A DNA stretch of 32,418 bases from positions 1 through 32,418 of the forward strand of contig WRHW01000024.1 of assembly GCA_009783055.1 (NCBI GenBank), in the 5' to 3' direction. Below the pieces are notes generated by a model, which was given only the letters and a program-made list of their open reading frames with translations, was not told where the DNA came from and did not search any database. The stretch's first letter is position 1, and each line of letters starts with the position of its first letter. The position numbers were made by a program, and so were the translations under genes. Below are positions 1 through 7,006 of the stretch, piece after piece. This DNA comes from Holophagaceae bacterium (GTDB taxonomy: Bacteria; Acidobacteriota; Holophagae; Holophagales; Holophagaceae).

Positions 1-311
1 TTTCCCCCCCCCCCCCCCCAACTGCCTCCCCCACGCGCAACATGAAAACATTGGAAGCCTGGGTGCAGGGTGAGACCCCCGCCATTAGGCTGTCAGCCAC
101 TATACCGTCTGTGTTGTGTTGTATCTGCATGTCTGGCAATACCAAAGGGCGAAAACTATACACTTAGCCGATGTAATTTTATCATGAATTGTAAAAAGAG
201 TAAATTGCGCTGCGGCAGTTTGACTTTGAAATAAATTGGAGTTCAGAGTGGTATGCTAGGGGTGGTACGCTTGGCCAACAATAAGCCAATGTATCGTATC
301 GGATAAACAAA
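1..311. other. gene-free left edge, no recognised gene
   Basis: No convincing gene is visible in this stretch. One plus-strand frame (frame 3) stays open from the window edge to a TAG at 165-167, but its translation begins with a poly-proline run made by the C tract and resembles nothing I know. It could be the tail of a gene cut by the edge. A short inverted repeat (TTGGC and GCCAA, 5-bp arms) lies at about 271-289, just upstream of the thioredoxin-like gene. I cannot identify a convincing promoter. Confidence 0.5.
4..19. repeat. poly-C homopolymer, 16 C
   Basis: A run of sixteen C lies at the extreme left of the window, preceded by TTT. No other homopolymer of this length is present. It may be a real slippage-prone tract or an assembly artefact at a contig edge; the sequence alone cannot tell. 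No recognised gene surrounds it. Confidence 0.85.
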
Positions 312-890
312 ATGGCCGCATTGATTTTTTCATTCCTTCTTATGGTTGGCTCCCTACAAGAGACACCTCCGCCTCAGTCTGCAATTAAATACAACCTCAT
401 TCCGGCTCAGGATGGCTGTCTGCCGTTGGATAGCAAAGATAACCTCCCAGTAATTATTGGTCAAACATCCACTAAAGCCATCCTGGAACACCGCCCTGAG
501 TATAAAGACGTATATGAACAAGTTGAGATTTCACAGGAACAAATCACGCGTTGGCAGAGTATTAAAGTGCCATGTACTTTCGTTGTTGTCTTTGGTAGTT
601 GGTGTGCTGACAGCCACCACTGGGTGCCTGATCTGATCAAACTTTCAGAGATAGAAAACCCATTCATTTCCATATATTGGATTGGTACATACAGAGAGAA
701 AAACACTGAACTGAACCACTGGCCGCCCCAAACTACCATGCAAAAGACGGAGAAAGTTCCAACTTTCTGGTTGTTTACACCAACACCAGGAGGTGGGACA
801 AAACTAGTAGGCAAAATAACTGAAAACCCGCCAAAGGTTGGTCAGACAATGGCAGCAGCTATATTGGAACTCTTAGAATCACTCCTCTGA
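312..890 (+). CDS. thioredoxin-like protein with a single active-site cysteine
   Basis: This 192-residue protein has a short hydrophobic N-terminus (about residues 3-15) that may be a weak signal or anchor. Its core is a thioredoxin fold: a beta strand (FVVVFGS, 90-96), then WCADS at 97-101, and the cis-proline loop VPTFW (Pro150). The usual second cysteine of CxxC is replaced by Ser101, so it resembles the WCxxS type seen in monothiol-like or peroxiredoxin-related thioredoxin folds rather than a classical dithiol reductase. ATG 312 is the only sensible start, since an in-frame stop lies at 282-284; no strong Shine-Dalgarno is visible. Its last 12 bases overlap the end of the convergent PilZ gene. 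The function is probably redox-related, but the partner is unknown. Confidence 0.75.
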   Translation: MAALIFSFLLMVGSLQETPPPQSAIKYNLIPAQDGCLPLDSKDNLPVIIGQTSTKAILEHRPEYKDVYEQVEISQEQITRWQSIKVPCTFVVVFGSWCADSHHWVPDLIKLSEIENPFISIYWIGTYREKNTELNHWPPQTTMQKTEKVPTFWLFTPTPGGGTKLVGKITENPPKVGQTMAAAILELLESLL

Positions 891-1265
891 TTGATTATGT
901 GAATCAATCAAAAAAGAAACCATCTCGTCCTGTATCTTTTCCACATCGCCTGAATTAAGAGCAATCAGATTTTTTAAGTGGATGTATGAATCAAAGTCGA
1001 TCTTATCAAACGCAAGGGCAATGCCGTTGTCTGTCACTCGGGCAACCCTGACATCAATTATCAGTCCGTTTTCCGGCTGGTCATCCAGGGCAATCGAAAG
1101 CTCTGCCTCGTCACCGACCGACAACTTCTTGTCTGTAATCAAATACAGGCCACCCATACTCAGGTTCTTAACCGCACCCACGAACTCCACGGCCCCCTGT
1201 TTGACGGTAGCCACAATTTTGAAGTCAACTCTGGAAAATTTCCTGTCTGTATTTTCGGTATCCAT
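879..1265 (-). CDS. PilZ-domain protein (probable c-di-GMP receptor)
   Basis: This 128-residue single-domain protein matches PilZ. The c-di-GMP-binding arginines appear as RKFSR (Arg8 and Arg12), followed about 22 residues later by NLSMGG (34-39), which fits the (D/N)xSxxG signature; the rest is beta-rich, as expected. Both binding signatures are intact, so c-di-GMP binding is likely. I chose ATG 1265 because GGAG lies 8 bases upstream; an in-frame longer start at 1298 lacks comparable support. The upstream minus-strand gene is elbB, 59 bases away, possibly co-transcribed. The 3' end overlaps the convergent thioredoxin-like gene by 12 bases. The protein or process it controls cannot be read from the context. 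Confidence 0.88.
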   Translation of the reverse strand: MDTENTDRKFSRVDFKIVATVKQGAVEFVGAVKNLSMGGLYLITDKKLSVGDEAELSIALDDQPENGLIIDVRVARVTDNGIALAFDKIDFDSYIHLKNLIALNSGDVEKIQDEMVSFLIDSHNQSEE

Positions 1266-1324
1266 TACGAGGTCTCCAACTTCATGCCGCCCGTACAAAC
1301 CACATTATATACTGGTTGAAACGA

Positions 1325-1999
1325 TTATACCATCCTCAATACTTCTGCCACGCATCGATCGATTCCAATAAACACATCTGCCAGTCTGGCATTATCAAAC
1401 ATATAAGCTGGTGTAGTCACCAGCTTTAGGTCGTTATCAATGACCACCTCTCTTGCACTTTTTGTCTCAACGTGATCCTGCATTAGGGCATCCATTGCAG
1501 GTTTCACGCCTTGTCCTGAACCCAGGGTAAGTTTCCCTTGCAATCCGATTTCGGCAAGTATAAGTGCAACAAGCGCAGGGCTTATACAAATTGCCCCAAC
1601 CGGCTTTTTCGCATCAAAAAATGTTTTAATAAAACCTGAAACGTCCTGACGCACTGAAGCACGAGGTCCATCAAAGGCAAATGCGCAGTGATTTTTAGCC
1701 ACTCCGAAACCGCCAGGGATGACTAGTGCATCAAAATCGTCTGGTTGGGCCTGCGAAATGTCCAAACACTGCCCAACTCTCGCAATTCTGCTGGCTTCCT
1801 CAAGAATGTTGCGGTTTTGCCCTTCTACCACATCGCCTGTAACGTGATTTACTACATGATGTTGATTTGCGTTGGGAGCTAAACATTGGAAGACTGCACC
1901 ATGCTGGTCTAGTGCTAGTAGCGTTAGAACCGCCTCTCTCACTTCGGCACCGTCAAGGTGGCCACAACCAGCTAACAATACTGCAATTTTTGGTGCCAT
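1325..1999 (-). CDS. elbB: ElbB-type DJ-1/PfpI family protein (glyoxalase-like)
   Basis: This 224-residue protein matches the ES1/ElbB branch of the DJ-1/PfpI (class I glutamine amidotransferase-like) superfamily. It has the N-terminal GCGHLDGAE signature (11-19, with Glu19), the IPGGFG loop (94-99) and the nucleophile-elbow cysteine in GAICISPAL (Cys138). E. coli ElbB is about the same size and has weak glyoxalase III activity; its physiological role is poorly settled. A strong GGGAGGG Shine-Dalgarno precedes ATG 1999. The gene is divergent from the aminotransferase gene with only 55 bases between starts, so the two may share a control region. It may be transcribed together with the downstream PilZ gene. 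Confidence 0.9.
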   Translation of the reverse strand: MAPKIAVLLAGCGHLDGAEVREAVLTLLALDQHGAVFQCLAPNANQHHVVNHVTGDVVEGQNRNILEEASRIARVGQCLDISQAQPDDFDALVIPGGFGVAKNHCAFAFDGPRASVRQDVSGFIKTFFDAKKPVGAICISPALVALILAEIGLQGKLTLGSGQGVKPAMDALMQDHVETKSAREVVIDNDLKLVTTPAYMFDNARLADVFIGIDRCVAEVLRMV

Positions 2000-2054
2000 A
2001 GATATTTATCCCTCCCGACTTCAAATTAAGCTACAAATTTATTATCCTTCAAAA

Positions 2055-3230
2055 ATGAAGATTTCAACCCGTCTGCCAGACATTTTTTTTCACAATTCCC
2101 TGACCAGGCTCCTAAATAGACTTAAACGGGATTCGACCCATATTTTTGACCTGACGATTTCCAACCCTACAGAATGCGGATTCATTTTCCCACGAGATGA
2201 AATTATCACCGCCCTCGCTAATCGAGACATATTTGTTTATCAACCTGATACCAAAGGTACACTTGCCGCAAGAATTGCTGTTTCAGATATGTATGAGGGA
2301 AACATAAGCCCTGAGTGCATACAACTGACAGCATCAACCTCCGAAGCTTACAGTTTTTTATTCAAATTATTAGGCACTCCTGGAGAAAATATCGTTTTTC
2401 TATCCCCATGCTACCCCCTACTTGAATGGTTGGTACGCCTTGAAGGACTCGCCTGCAAGACGGTTCCGGCGTATTTTCATGACGGTTGGACATTCGACAT
2501 CAACGCAATTTTTGACGCATGCGACTCAAAAACAAAGGCTATTGTGGTTATTAATCCAAACAACCCAACCGGCCAATTCATAACTAAGACAGAGTGGATT
2601 GGTTTGGTGGATTTAGCCACAAAAAAGGGTCTGCCACTAATCGTTGATGAAGTCTTTTCAAATTATCCTGTTGAGACCCAAGCCGAAGCCATACAATCGG
2701 TGATATACGAGCATACACCCTCATGCCCTGTGTTCATACTGTCAGGTCTTAGCAAAGTAGCTATTTTGCCGCAGCTTAAACTTGCCTGGATAGCCATGTT
2801 AGGTAGTGCAGGTAATATGGCAGACCATCTGGCTTTCATCGCAGACCAATACCTGTCGGTATCATCCCCTATCGCCAACGCCCTTCCAAAGCTGCTTGAA
2901 ATTGCCCCTCAATTACAAAAACAAGTACTCATCCGTATAAAAGAAAATCTGAACCAACTGGATTGCCTTCTTCCAGAACATCCACACTTGAGCCGCCTTC
3001 CTGTTCATGGAGGATGGAGTGTCCTAATTCAGCGACCAAACATTGAGGATGATGAAATTTGTACTTTGAGGTTACTATCCGACTTCCACCTGTTGATATA
3101 TCCAGGACACTTTTTCGATATTTCCAAAAACGGATTTCTCATCGCCAGCCTACTGCCAGAACCTAACATTTTTAAAGAAGCTGTAAAAAAGTTGCTCAAA
3201 GGTTTGGAACTAGTGCAATGTAACACTTAA
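2055..3230 (+). CDS. PLP-dependent class I/II aminotransferase
   Basis: This 391-residue fold-type I aminotransferase has NPNNPTG (168-173), IVDEVF (196-201, PLP-pyridine Asp198) and SGLSK (230-234) with Schiff-base Lys234. The substrate is unclear. The C-terminal arginine that normally binds the substrate carboxylate in AspC-like enzymes is not visible: the equivalent stretch near residue 358 reads GFLIASLL. The usual phosphate-binding arginine of the LRLGW type is Lys242 here. ATG 2055 replaces a longer in-frame opening that would run back over elbB. No clear Shine-Dalgarno is seen. The stop codon falls inside a strong hairpin (3210-3247). The enzyme assignment is firm at family level only. 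Confidence 0.88.
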   Translation: MKISTRLPDIFFHNSLTRLLNRLKRDSTHIFDLTISNPTECGFIFPRDEIITALANRDIFVYQPDTKGTLAARIAVSDMYEGNISPECIQLTASTSEAYSFLFKLLGTPGENIVFLSPCYPLLEWLVRLEGLACKTVPAYFHDGWTFDINAIFDACDSKTKAIVVINPNNPTGQFITKTEWIGLVDLATKKGLPLIVDEVFSNYPVETQAEAIQSVIYEHTPSCPVFILSGLSKVAILPQLKLAWIAMLGSAGNMADHLAFIADQYLSVSSPIANALPKLLEIAPQLQKQVLIRIKENLNQLDCLLPEHPHLSRLPVHGGWSVLIQRPNIEDDEICTLRLLSDFHLLIYPGHFFDISKNGFLIASLLPEPNIFKEAVKKLLKGLELVQCNT

Positions 3231-3247
3231 ATGTTGCATTGCACTAG
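3210..3247. terminator. hairpin enclosing the aminotransferase stop codon
   Basis: A 16-bp stem (3210-3225 with 3232-3247, one G-U wobble) closes a 6-base loop, CTTAAA. The TAA stop (3228-3230) lies in the loop. There is no T tract on either side. The position between two convergent genes suggests a bidirectional terminator or a 3'-end stabilising structure. Confidence 0.7.
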
Positions 3248-3264
3248 GTACTAGATCAATGCAG

Positions 3265-3687
3265 CTAAGGCTGAAGGCCTTGGCCAAGCATACCCAGACG
3301 ACGCGTCGTTGGAATTAGACCTGTTTTTAGGTTTCTTCCCCATCCCCAGGCATGGAAAATAGCCATGGCACCAAATAATACACCCTCAAGTTTTACCTGG
3401 CTCCCGTCAGGCAACCTGGAAATATCAACCAGCAAGTGCATTTTAACTCCAAACTTCAAGATGACAGTGATCTCTACGCGGCCTAAATCATATTTTTGAA
3501 TTATCATCCGATGCACCTTGCCGTCACTCAAAAACATCAGACCCTCTACCCCAGAAACAAGCGGCCCGTGAAGTTGAATCATGTCAATACCAAGAAGCCA
3601 GCTTTTCCATCTCGTTACATCTTTAACCCAAGCCCAAATCTCTTCGGGTTCGGCCAATGTCTTTACTGTGTGTGAGGTCTTGAACAT
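3265..3687 (-). CDS. SRPBCC-superfamily (polyketide cyclase/START-like) protein
   Basis: This 140-residue protein has the pattern of the SRPBCC/Bet v1 ligand-binding fold. The start is a strand with 'AEPEEIWAWVKDVTRWKSW' (a typical helix following strand 1), then alternating strands and a C-terminal amphipathic segment. The start at ATG 3687 is preceded by AGGA (spacing about 7); a longer in-frame start at 3711 is less likely. No catalytic residues can be named, and members bind hydrophobic ligands or act as chaperones or cyclases. It is convergent with the aminotransferase gene and divergent from ttcA. The function is unknown beyond the fold. Confidence 0.72.
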   Translation of the reverse strand: MFKTSHTVKTLAEPEEIWAWVKDVTRWKSWLLGIDMIQLHGPLVSGVEGLMFLSDGKVHRMIIQKYDLGRVEITVILKFGVKMHLLVDISRLPDGSQVKLEGVLFGAMAIFHAWGWGRNLKTGLIPTTRRLGMLGQGLQP

Positions 3688-3816
3688 AGTAATCCTATTA
3701 CATTGTACCAAAAAAACATCTCATCAGGCAAAAGTCAGTTGCTCTGGCACCATGGAAAGTCATCGCAGGTTTCAGAAAAAAACACTGAGATACAGCACTG
3801 CATGGTATTTTACACC

Positions 3817-3849
3817 TTACTCCAACTCAAATACTTTGAATTGGAGTAA
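3817..3849 (+). promoter_or_regulatory. hairpin burying the ttcA ribosome-binding site
   Basis: Arms TTACTCCAA (3817-3825) and TTGGAGTAA (3841-3849) pair perfectly over 9 bp. An inner TCAAA/TTTGA stem (3827-3831 with 3835-3839) closes a 3-base loop, with only a C/A mismatch between the two stems. The GGAG at 3843-3846, eight bases before the ttcA ATG, sits inside the 3' arm, so folding would block initiation. It could equally be a DNA operator dyad or the end of an upstream transcript. Confidence 0.6.
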
Positions 3850-3854
3850 AACAA

Positions 3855-4673
3855 ATGCCGGGGTTACTTGTGCCAGAAGCTAATAAACACCCTAAACATC
3901 GCCGTTCGTCTCAATTGCGGCAACGTCTTAGACGGAAGATGGGTAATGCAATTTCCGACTACAGCCTATTGGAAGATGGTGACGATGTGGTTGTTGCCCT
4001 GTCCGGAGGGAAAGATAGCTGGATAATGCTCGATCTGATGCTTAATCTGTGTCGCCATGCCCCAATCCGCTTTACGATTCGCGCTGCAACTGTTGATGGT
4101 GGGTTTCCATTATTCGATCCAAAACCGATTCAGGAAAAGTGTTCTGACCTTAATATTCCTCATGTATTGTTGCCAGCTCCGATCAAACCGGTGATAGAGG
4201 CCAAACCTCAATATAGTCCATGCGCTATGTGTTCTCGGTTGCGGAGGGGTGTCCTTTATTCATATATGCGTGGAGCAGGGTTAAGCAAGTTGGCCCTGGG
4301 TCATAATTTGGATGATGTTTTGGAAACATTGCTAATGAACCTCTTTTATGAGGGCAGATTGAGTACAATGCCTTTGAAATTAATAAGCAATGACGGCGCA
4401 ATAACCGTGATTAGGCCACTTGGCACATGCGACGAGTCAGATATAATTGAATACAATAATCTGCTAGGCTACCCTGTTGTCCAAAGCGGATGTCCTCTAG
4501 GGTTATGTTCTGCTCCGGTTTCCAAGAGGTTTCAGATGAAGAAATTATTAAGGGAACTGAATGCCGATGCACCGGATATTAGAAGGTGCATGTTGCGGGC
4601 AATGATGAATGTTAAGACCACCCATTTGTTGGACAGAGATTTGCTTAATCTGCCGAAAGAATTTGCAAAATGA
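3855..4673 (+). CDS. ttcA: tRNA 2-thiocytidine(32) biosynthesis protein TtcA
   Basis: This 272-residue cytoplasmic PP-loop ATPase thiolates C32 of certain tRNAs using an oxygen-sensitive [4Fe-4S] cluster. The PP-loop SGGKDS is at 50-55. The conserved PCAMCSR motif gives Cys123 and Cys126, and a third cluster ligand is likely Cys213 or Cys218 in GCPLGLC. The LGHNLDD motif is at 148-154. Length fits the short TtcA form (E. coli about 311). The related TtuA family is a less likely alternative, because zinc-finger cysteine pairs at the N-terminus are absent. ATG 3855 has GGAG eight bases upstream, within a hairpin that could control translation. The thioredoxin gene follows after 58 bases. Confidence 0.88.
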   Translation: MPGLLVPEANKHPKHRRSSQLRQRLRRKMGNAISDYSLLEDGDDVVVALSGGKDSWIMLDLMLNLCRHAPIRFTIRAATVDGGFPLFDPKPIQEKCSDLNIPHVLLPAPIKPVIEAKPQYSPCAMCSRLRRGVLYSYMRGAGLSKLALGHNLDDVLETLLMNLFYEGRLSTMPLKLISNDGAITVIRPLGTCDESDIIEYNNLLGYPVVQSGCPLGLCSAPVSKRFQMKKLLRELNADAPDIRRCMLRAMMNVKTTHLLDRDLLNLPKEFAK

Positions 4674-4696
4674 GTTTATACTGTCTGCAAGAAGCA

Positions 4697-4719
4697 GGCA
4701 TTTCAATGATGCCGTTTTT
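4697..4719 (+). terminator. weak intrinsic terminator or attenuator after ttcA
   Basis: GGCAT (4697-4701) pairs with ATGCC (4709-4713) over a 7-base loop and is followed by G and five T (4715-4719). The stem is short, so termination would be partial. It sits immediately before the AGGAGG ribosome-binding site of the next gene. Confidence 0.35.
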
Positions 4720-4731
4720 CTAGGAGGTTAT

Positions 4732-5283
4732 ATGCGAAATATCGTTTTTTTGTCTCTTCTGCTCTTTTGCTTGGTTTTACCAGTCCAAGCTCAAGCAAAT
4801 CCAGAATCGGCACAGGCGCTAGTCACAAATGTTGTGAAAACAGCAACTGCAGAGCAACGGAAGGCACTGATTGCCTTCCATGCATCATGGTGCGGTTGGT
4901 GCAAGAGATTAGAAAATTTTCTGGACTTGCCTGAAATCAAACCAGTAATCGACCGCTATTTCGAAGTCATGTGGCTTACGGTTAATGAGAGAGAGGGAAA
5001 TAAGCACTTAGAAAACCCTGGTGCTGACGAGTTTTTATCCAAATGGACAAATGGTGTCAGGTCAGGAATTCCCTTTTACGTGCTTCTGGATTCAAAAGAG
5101 CAGCTTATTGCCTCTTCGATCCGTGCAATCGAGCCTGGTGGTAATTCAGGAAACATTGGATTCCCCGGAAATGATGAGGAAAGGAGAGCCTTTATTGACT
5201 TTTTGAAAACAGGTGCGCCAAATATGAATGCTTCGGAAGAAGCGACATTAATCAAAGGACTGGAAGCAATAATGTCTAAATAG
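4732..5283 (+). CDS. exported thioredoxin-family protein (CGWC)
   Basis: This 183-residue protein has a clear signal peptide (hydrophobic 4-18, probable cleavage after AQA near residue 22), so it is likely periplasmic. The active site is SWCGWCK (Cys54 and Cys57), with the cis-proline in SGIPFYVL (Pro114). The insertion between active site and cis-proline and the extended C-terminus resemble thioredoxin_7/DUF255-like exported reductases rather than DsbA. Both cysteines are present, so dithiol chemistry is expected. The AGGAGG Shine-Dalgarno before ATG 4732 is the strongest in the window; an upstream in-frame opening at 4609 overlaps ttcA and is not credible. The substrate is unknown. Confidence 0.85.
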   Translation: MRNIVFLSLLLFCLVLPVQAQANPESAQALVTNVVKTATAEQRKALIAFHASWCGWCKRLENFLDLPEIKPVIDRYFEVMWLTVNEREGNKHLENPGADEFLSKWTNGVRSGIPFYVLLDSKEQLIASSIRAIEPGGNSGNIGFPGNDEERRAFIDFLKTGAPNMNASEEATLIKGLEAIMSK

Positions 5284-5370
5284 CTTATCTTAAGAACCTG
5301 CAAACGGGCGAAAACCTGTTATTGAGGGTTCCTGGATTTGCTCTCATAGACCCGGCACATAAAAAGTTTT

Positions 5371-6315
5371 TTGAGCCAGCGTGTAAAATTTCTTGTGTGC
5401 CATGGTACACTCGCTGGCATTATTTATTCTGCCCTGTTAATAGTTGTGTGGTCATTTATGAGTGCATGGCCTCTTTCACTTAGCCTATTGCGATTTTATC
5501 CAAAGAAAATGGGATCTGCCCTGGCAGGTTGGTTGATGTCCAGGCATTTTCCCAAAACGATACAGGAACTGCTCCTCCGTAGCTTCGCAAACCACTATGG
5601 TATTGATTTAGATGCAGCGGAAAAATCCATTGGTGAGTATAAGAGCCTTCAAGATTTTTTTACTCGTCGGCTAAAACCAGGAATGCGACCTCAGGAACAG
5701 ATGGTGCCTGGTGCGATTAATTGCCCTGTGGATGGCCAAATAATTGCCCATGGCCGCATTCAAGAAGGAACGCTTATCCAGGCAAAGGGAATGCCGTACG
5801 GATTGGCAGAGCTGCTGAAATACATTCCTTCAGCTGAGCGGTTTGAGAATGGGCACTTCATTACGCTCTACCTAAGCCCAAAGGATTACCATCGCATACA
5901 TGTTCCAATTGAGGGCATGGTGCAGGCTGTTAGCAGAGTGGAAGGAGAACTTTGGCCAGTAAACAATGTCAGCACTGCGCACGTGCCAAAGCTGTATGAG
6001 AGGAACCGCCGTGCAACCTGGCTTGCAGAAGGCAGCGGCCAAAACCACGGATTGCTGGTGGCGTGTGTGTTAGTAGGGGCTACGCATGTCGGTGGTTGTA
6101 TCATTGATGATCGTTGGCTGAACGGCAATAAATTGCCAAAGAATGCTGGATTCGCTATTGATAACTTACCCTGCAATCCTGGTGAAGAATTAGGAGTTTT
6201 TCAGTTTGGCTCTACAGTTATCCTGCTCATCGGAGGCGAAAGGGCTGACAATTGGAAGCCCACCAAGTCAGAGGGTATAGTAAAGGTTGGTCAGCGTATT
6301 GGCGAGTTTAGATGA
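5371..6315 (+). CDS. psd: phosphatidylserine decarboxylase proenzyme
   Basis: This 314-residue membrane-associated enzyme converts phosphatidylserine to phosphatidylethanolamine with a self-made pyruvoyl group. Family landmarks run in order: YKSLQDFFTRRLKPGMRP (90-106), PVDG with Asp121, YLSPKDYHRIH (167-177, His174 and His177), and the cleavage site FGST (279-282), where the usual LGST has Leu replaced by Phe. Autocleavage at Gly280-Ser281 would give a beta chain of 280 residues and an alpha chain of 34. The likely self-processing triad is Asp121, His177 and Ser281. It matches the long E. coli type rather than the short Asd-like type. The start is uncertain: TTG 5371 is the first usable codon after an in-frame stop at 5347, and no good Shine-Dalgarno is seen. 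It overlaps scpB by 4 bases. Confidence 0.92.
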   Translation: MSQRVKFLVCHGTLAGIIYSALLIVVWSFMSAWPLSLSLLRFYPKKMGSALAGWLMSRHFPKTIQELLLRSFANHYGIDLDAAEKSIGEYKSLQDFFTRRLKPGMRPQEQMVPGAINCPVDGQIIAHGRIQEGTLIQAKGMPYGLAELLKYIPSAERFENGHFITLYLSPKDYHRIHVPIEGMVQAVSRVEGELWPVNNVSTAHVPKLYERNRRATWLAEGSGQNHGLLVACVLVGATHVGGCIIDDRWLNGNKLPKNAGFAIDNLPCNPGEELGVFQFGSTVILLIGGERADNWKPTKSEGIVKVGQRIGEFR

Positions 6316-6938
6316 TGGAAGTTTTTTTTGATGGCGAATCGCTTTGGAAAGAGGGTGGAAACCTTGTGGGAGCACTCGAAGCTCTTTTCTCAGCTTCAGG
6401 TGAAATTCTTACCTTGGAACGATTGAGAGAGCTGACAGGTTTAGGCGAAGGGGTGATTCGCCAGGGCATAGAGGCACTTCAGGAGCGTTGCCAACCTCCC
6501 AAAGGAGTTCGCCTGTTAGAAGTTGGCGGAGGGTGGCGCCTAGCTATAGCACCCGAATATACAGAACTTGCAGCAAAATTGGTCACTACATTGCGAAAAG
6601 GCCGCCTGACTCCAGCACAGAGGGATATTTTGGCACTAATTGCATACCGACAACCAATCACGATACCAGAAATTAATGAATTCCGTGGGGTTACAACTGC
6701 ATCTAACCAGATCAGGAGCTTGCTGGACAGAGAACTTATAATGCCCGTTGGCCGTAAACACGTGGTCGGGAGACCTATGATGTACGCAACAACGGTTGGA
6801 TTTTTACTGCGATTTGGACTTCGGGATATTCAAGATTTACCAAAGTTAGCCGATTTTGGCGAAAGCACACTAGAAGCCCAGGCTCTCGCTCAGATAGAAA
6901 ACTCCTTGCCAAGTGGACTATTCTCCCAAAAATCCTAA
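6312..6938 (+). CDS. scpB: segregation and condensation protein ScpB
   Basis: This 208-residue kleisin-associated protein forms the SMC-ScpA-ScpB condensin that compacts and segregates the chromosome. It has the two winged-helix halves: N-terminal EALFSASGEILTLERLREL (23-41), then GWRLAIAPEY, and the highly typical TPAQRDILALIAYRQPITIPEI (100-121), followed by RGVTTASNQIRSLLDRELI and VVGRPMMYATT. The ATG at 6312 overlaps the psd stop (ATGA), implying translational coupling; a second ATG follows at 6315. No scpA is in the window, although the two are often neighbours. Confidence 0.93.
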   Translation: MMEVFFDGESLWKEGGNLVGALEALFSASGEILTLERLRELTGLGEGVIRQGIEALQERCQPPKGVRLLEVGGGWRLAIAPEYTELAAKLVTTLRKGRLTPAQRDILALIAYRQPITIPEINEFRGVTTASNQIRSLLDRELIMPVGRKHVVGRPMMYATTVGFLLRFGLRDIQDLPKLADFGESTLEAQALAQIENSLPSGLFSQKS

Positions 6939-7006
6939 ATCCCAAGGGGCACTAAAACTAAGATTCATCTAAATAGGAATGAATGCGAATTAGAAAGAAA
7001 ACGAAA

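Noticed and set aside
1872-2054. Upstream extension of the aminotransferase reading frame
   Set aside because: It lies over the start of elbB on the opposite strand and encodes no aminotransferase-like sequence; ATG 2055 begins the conserved protein.
4609-4731. Upstream extension of the periplasmic thioredoxin
   Set aside because: It runs over the end of ttcA in another frame; the AGGAGG and the signal peptide mark ATG 4732 as the start.
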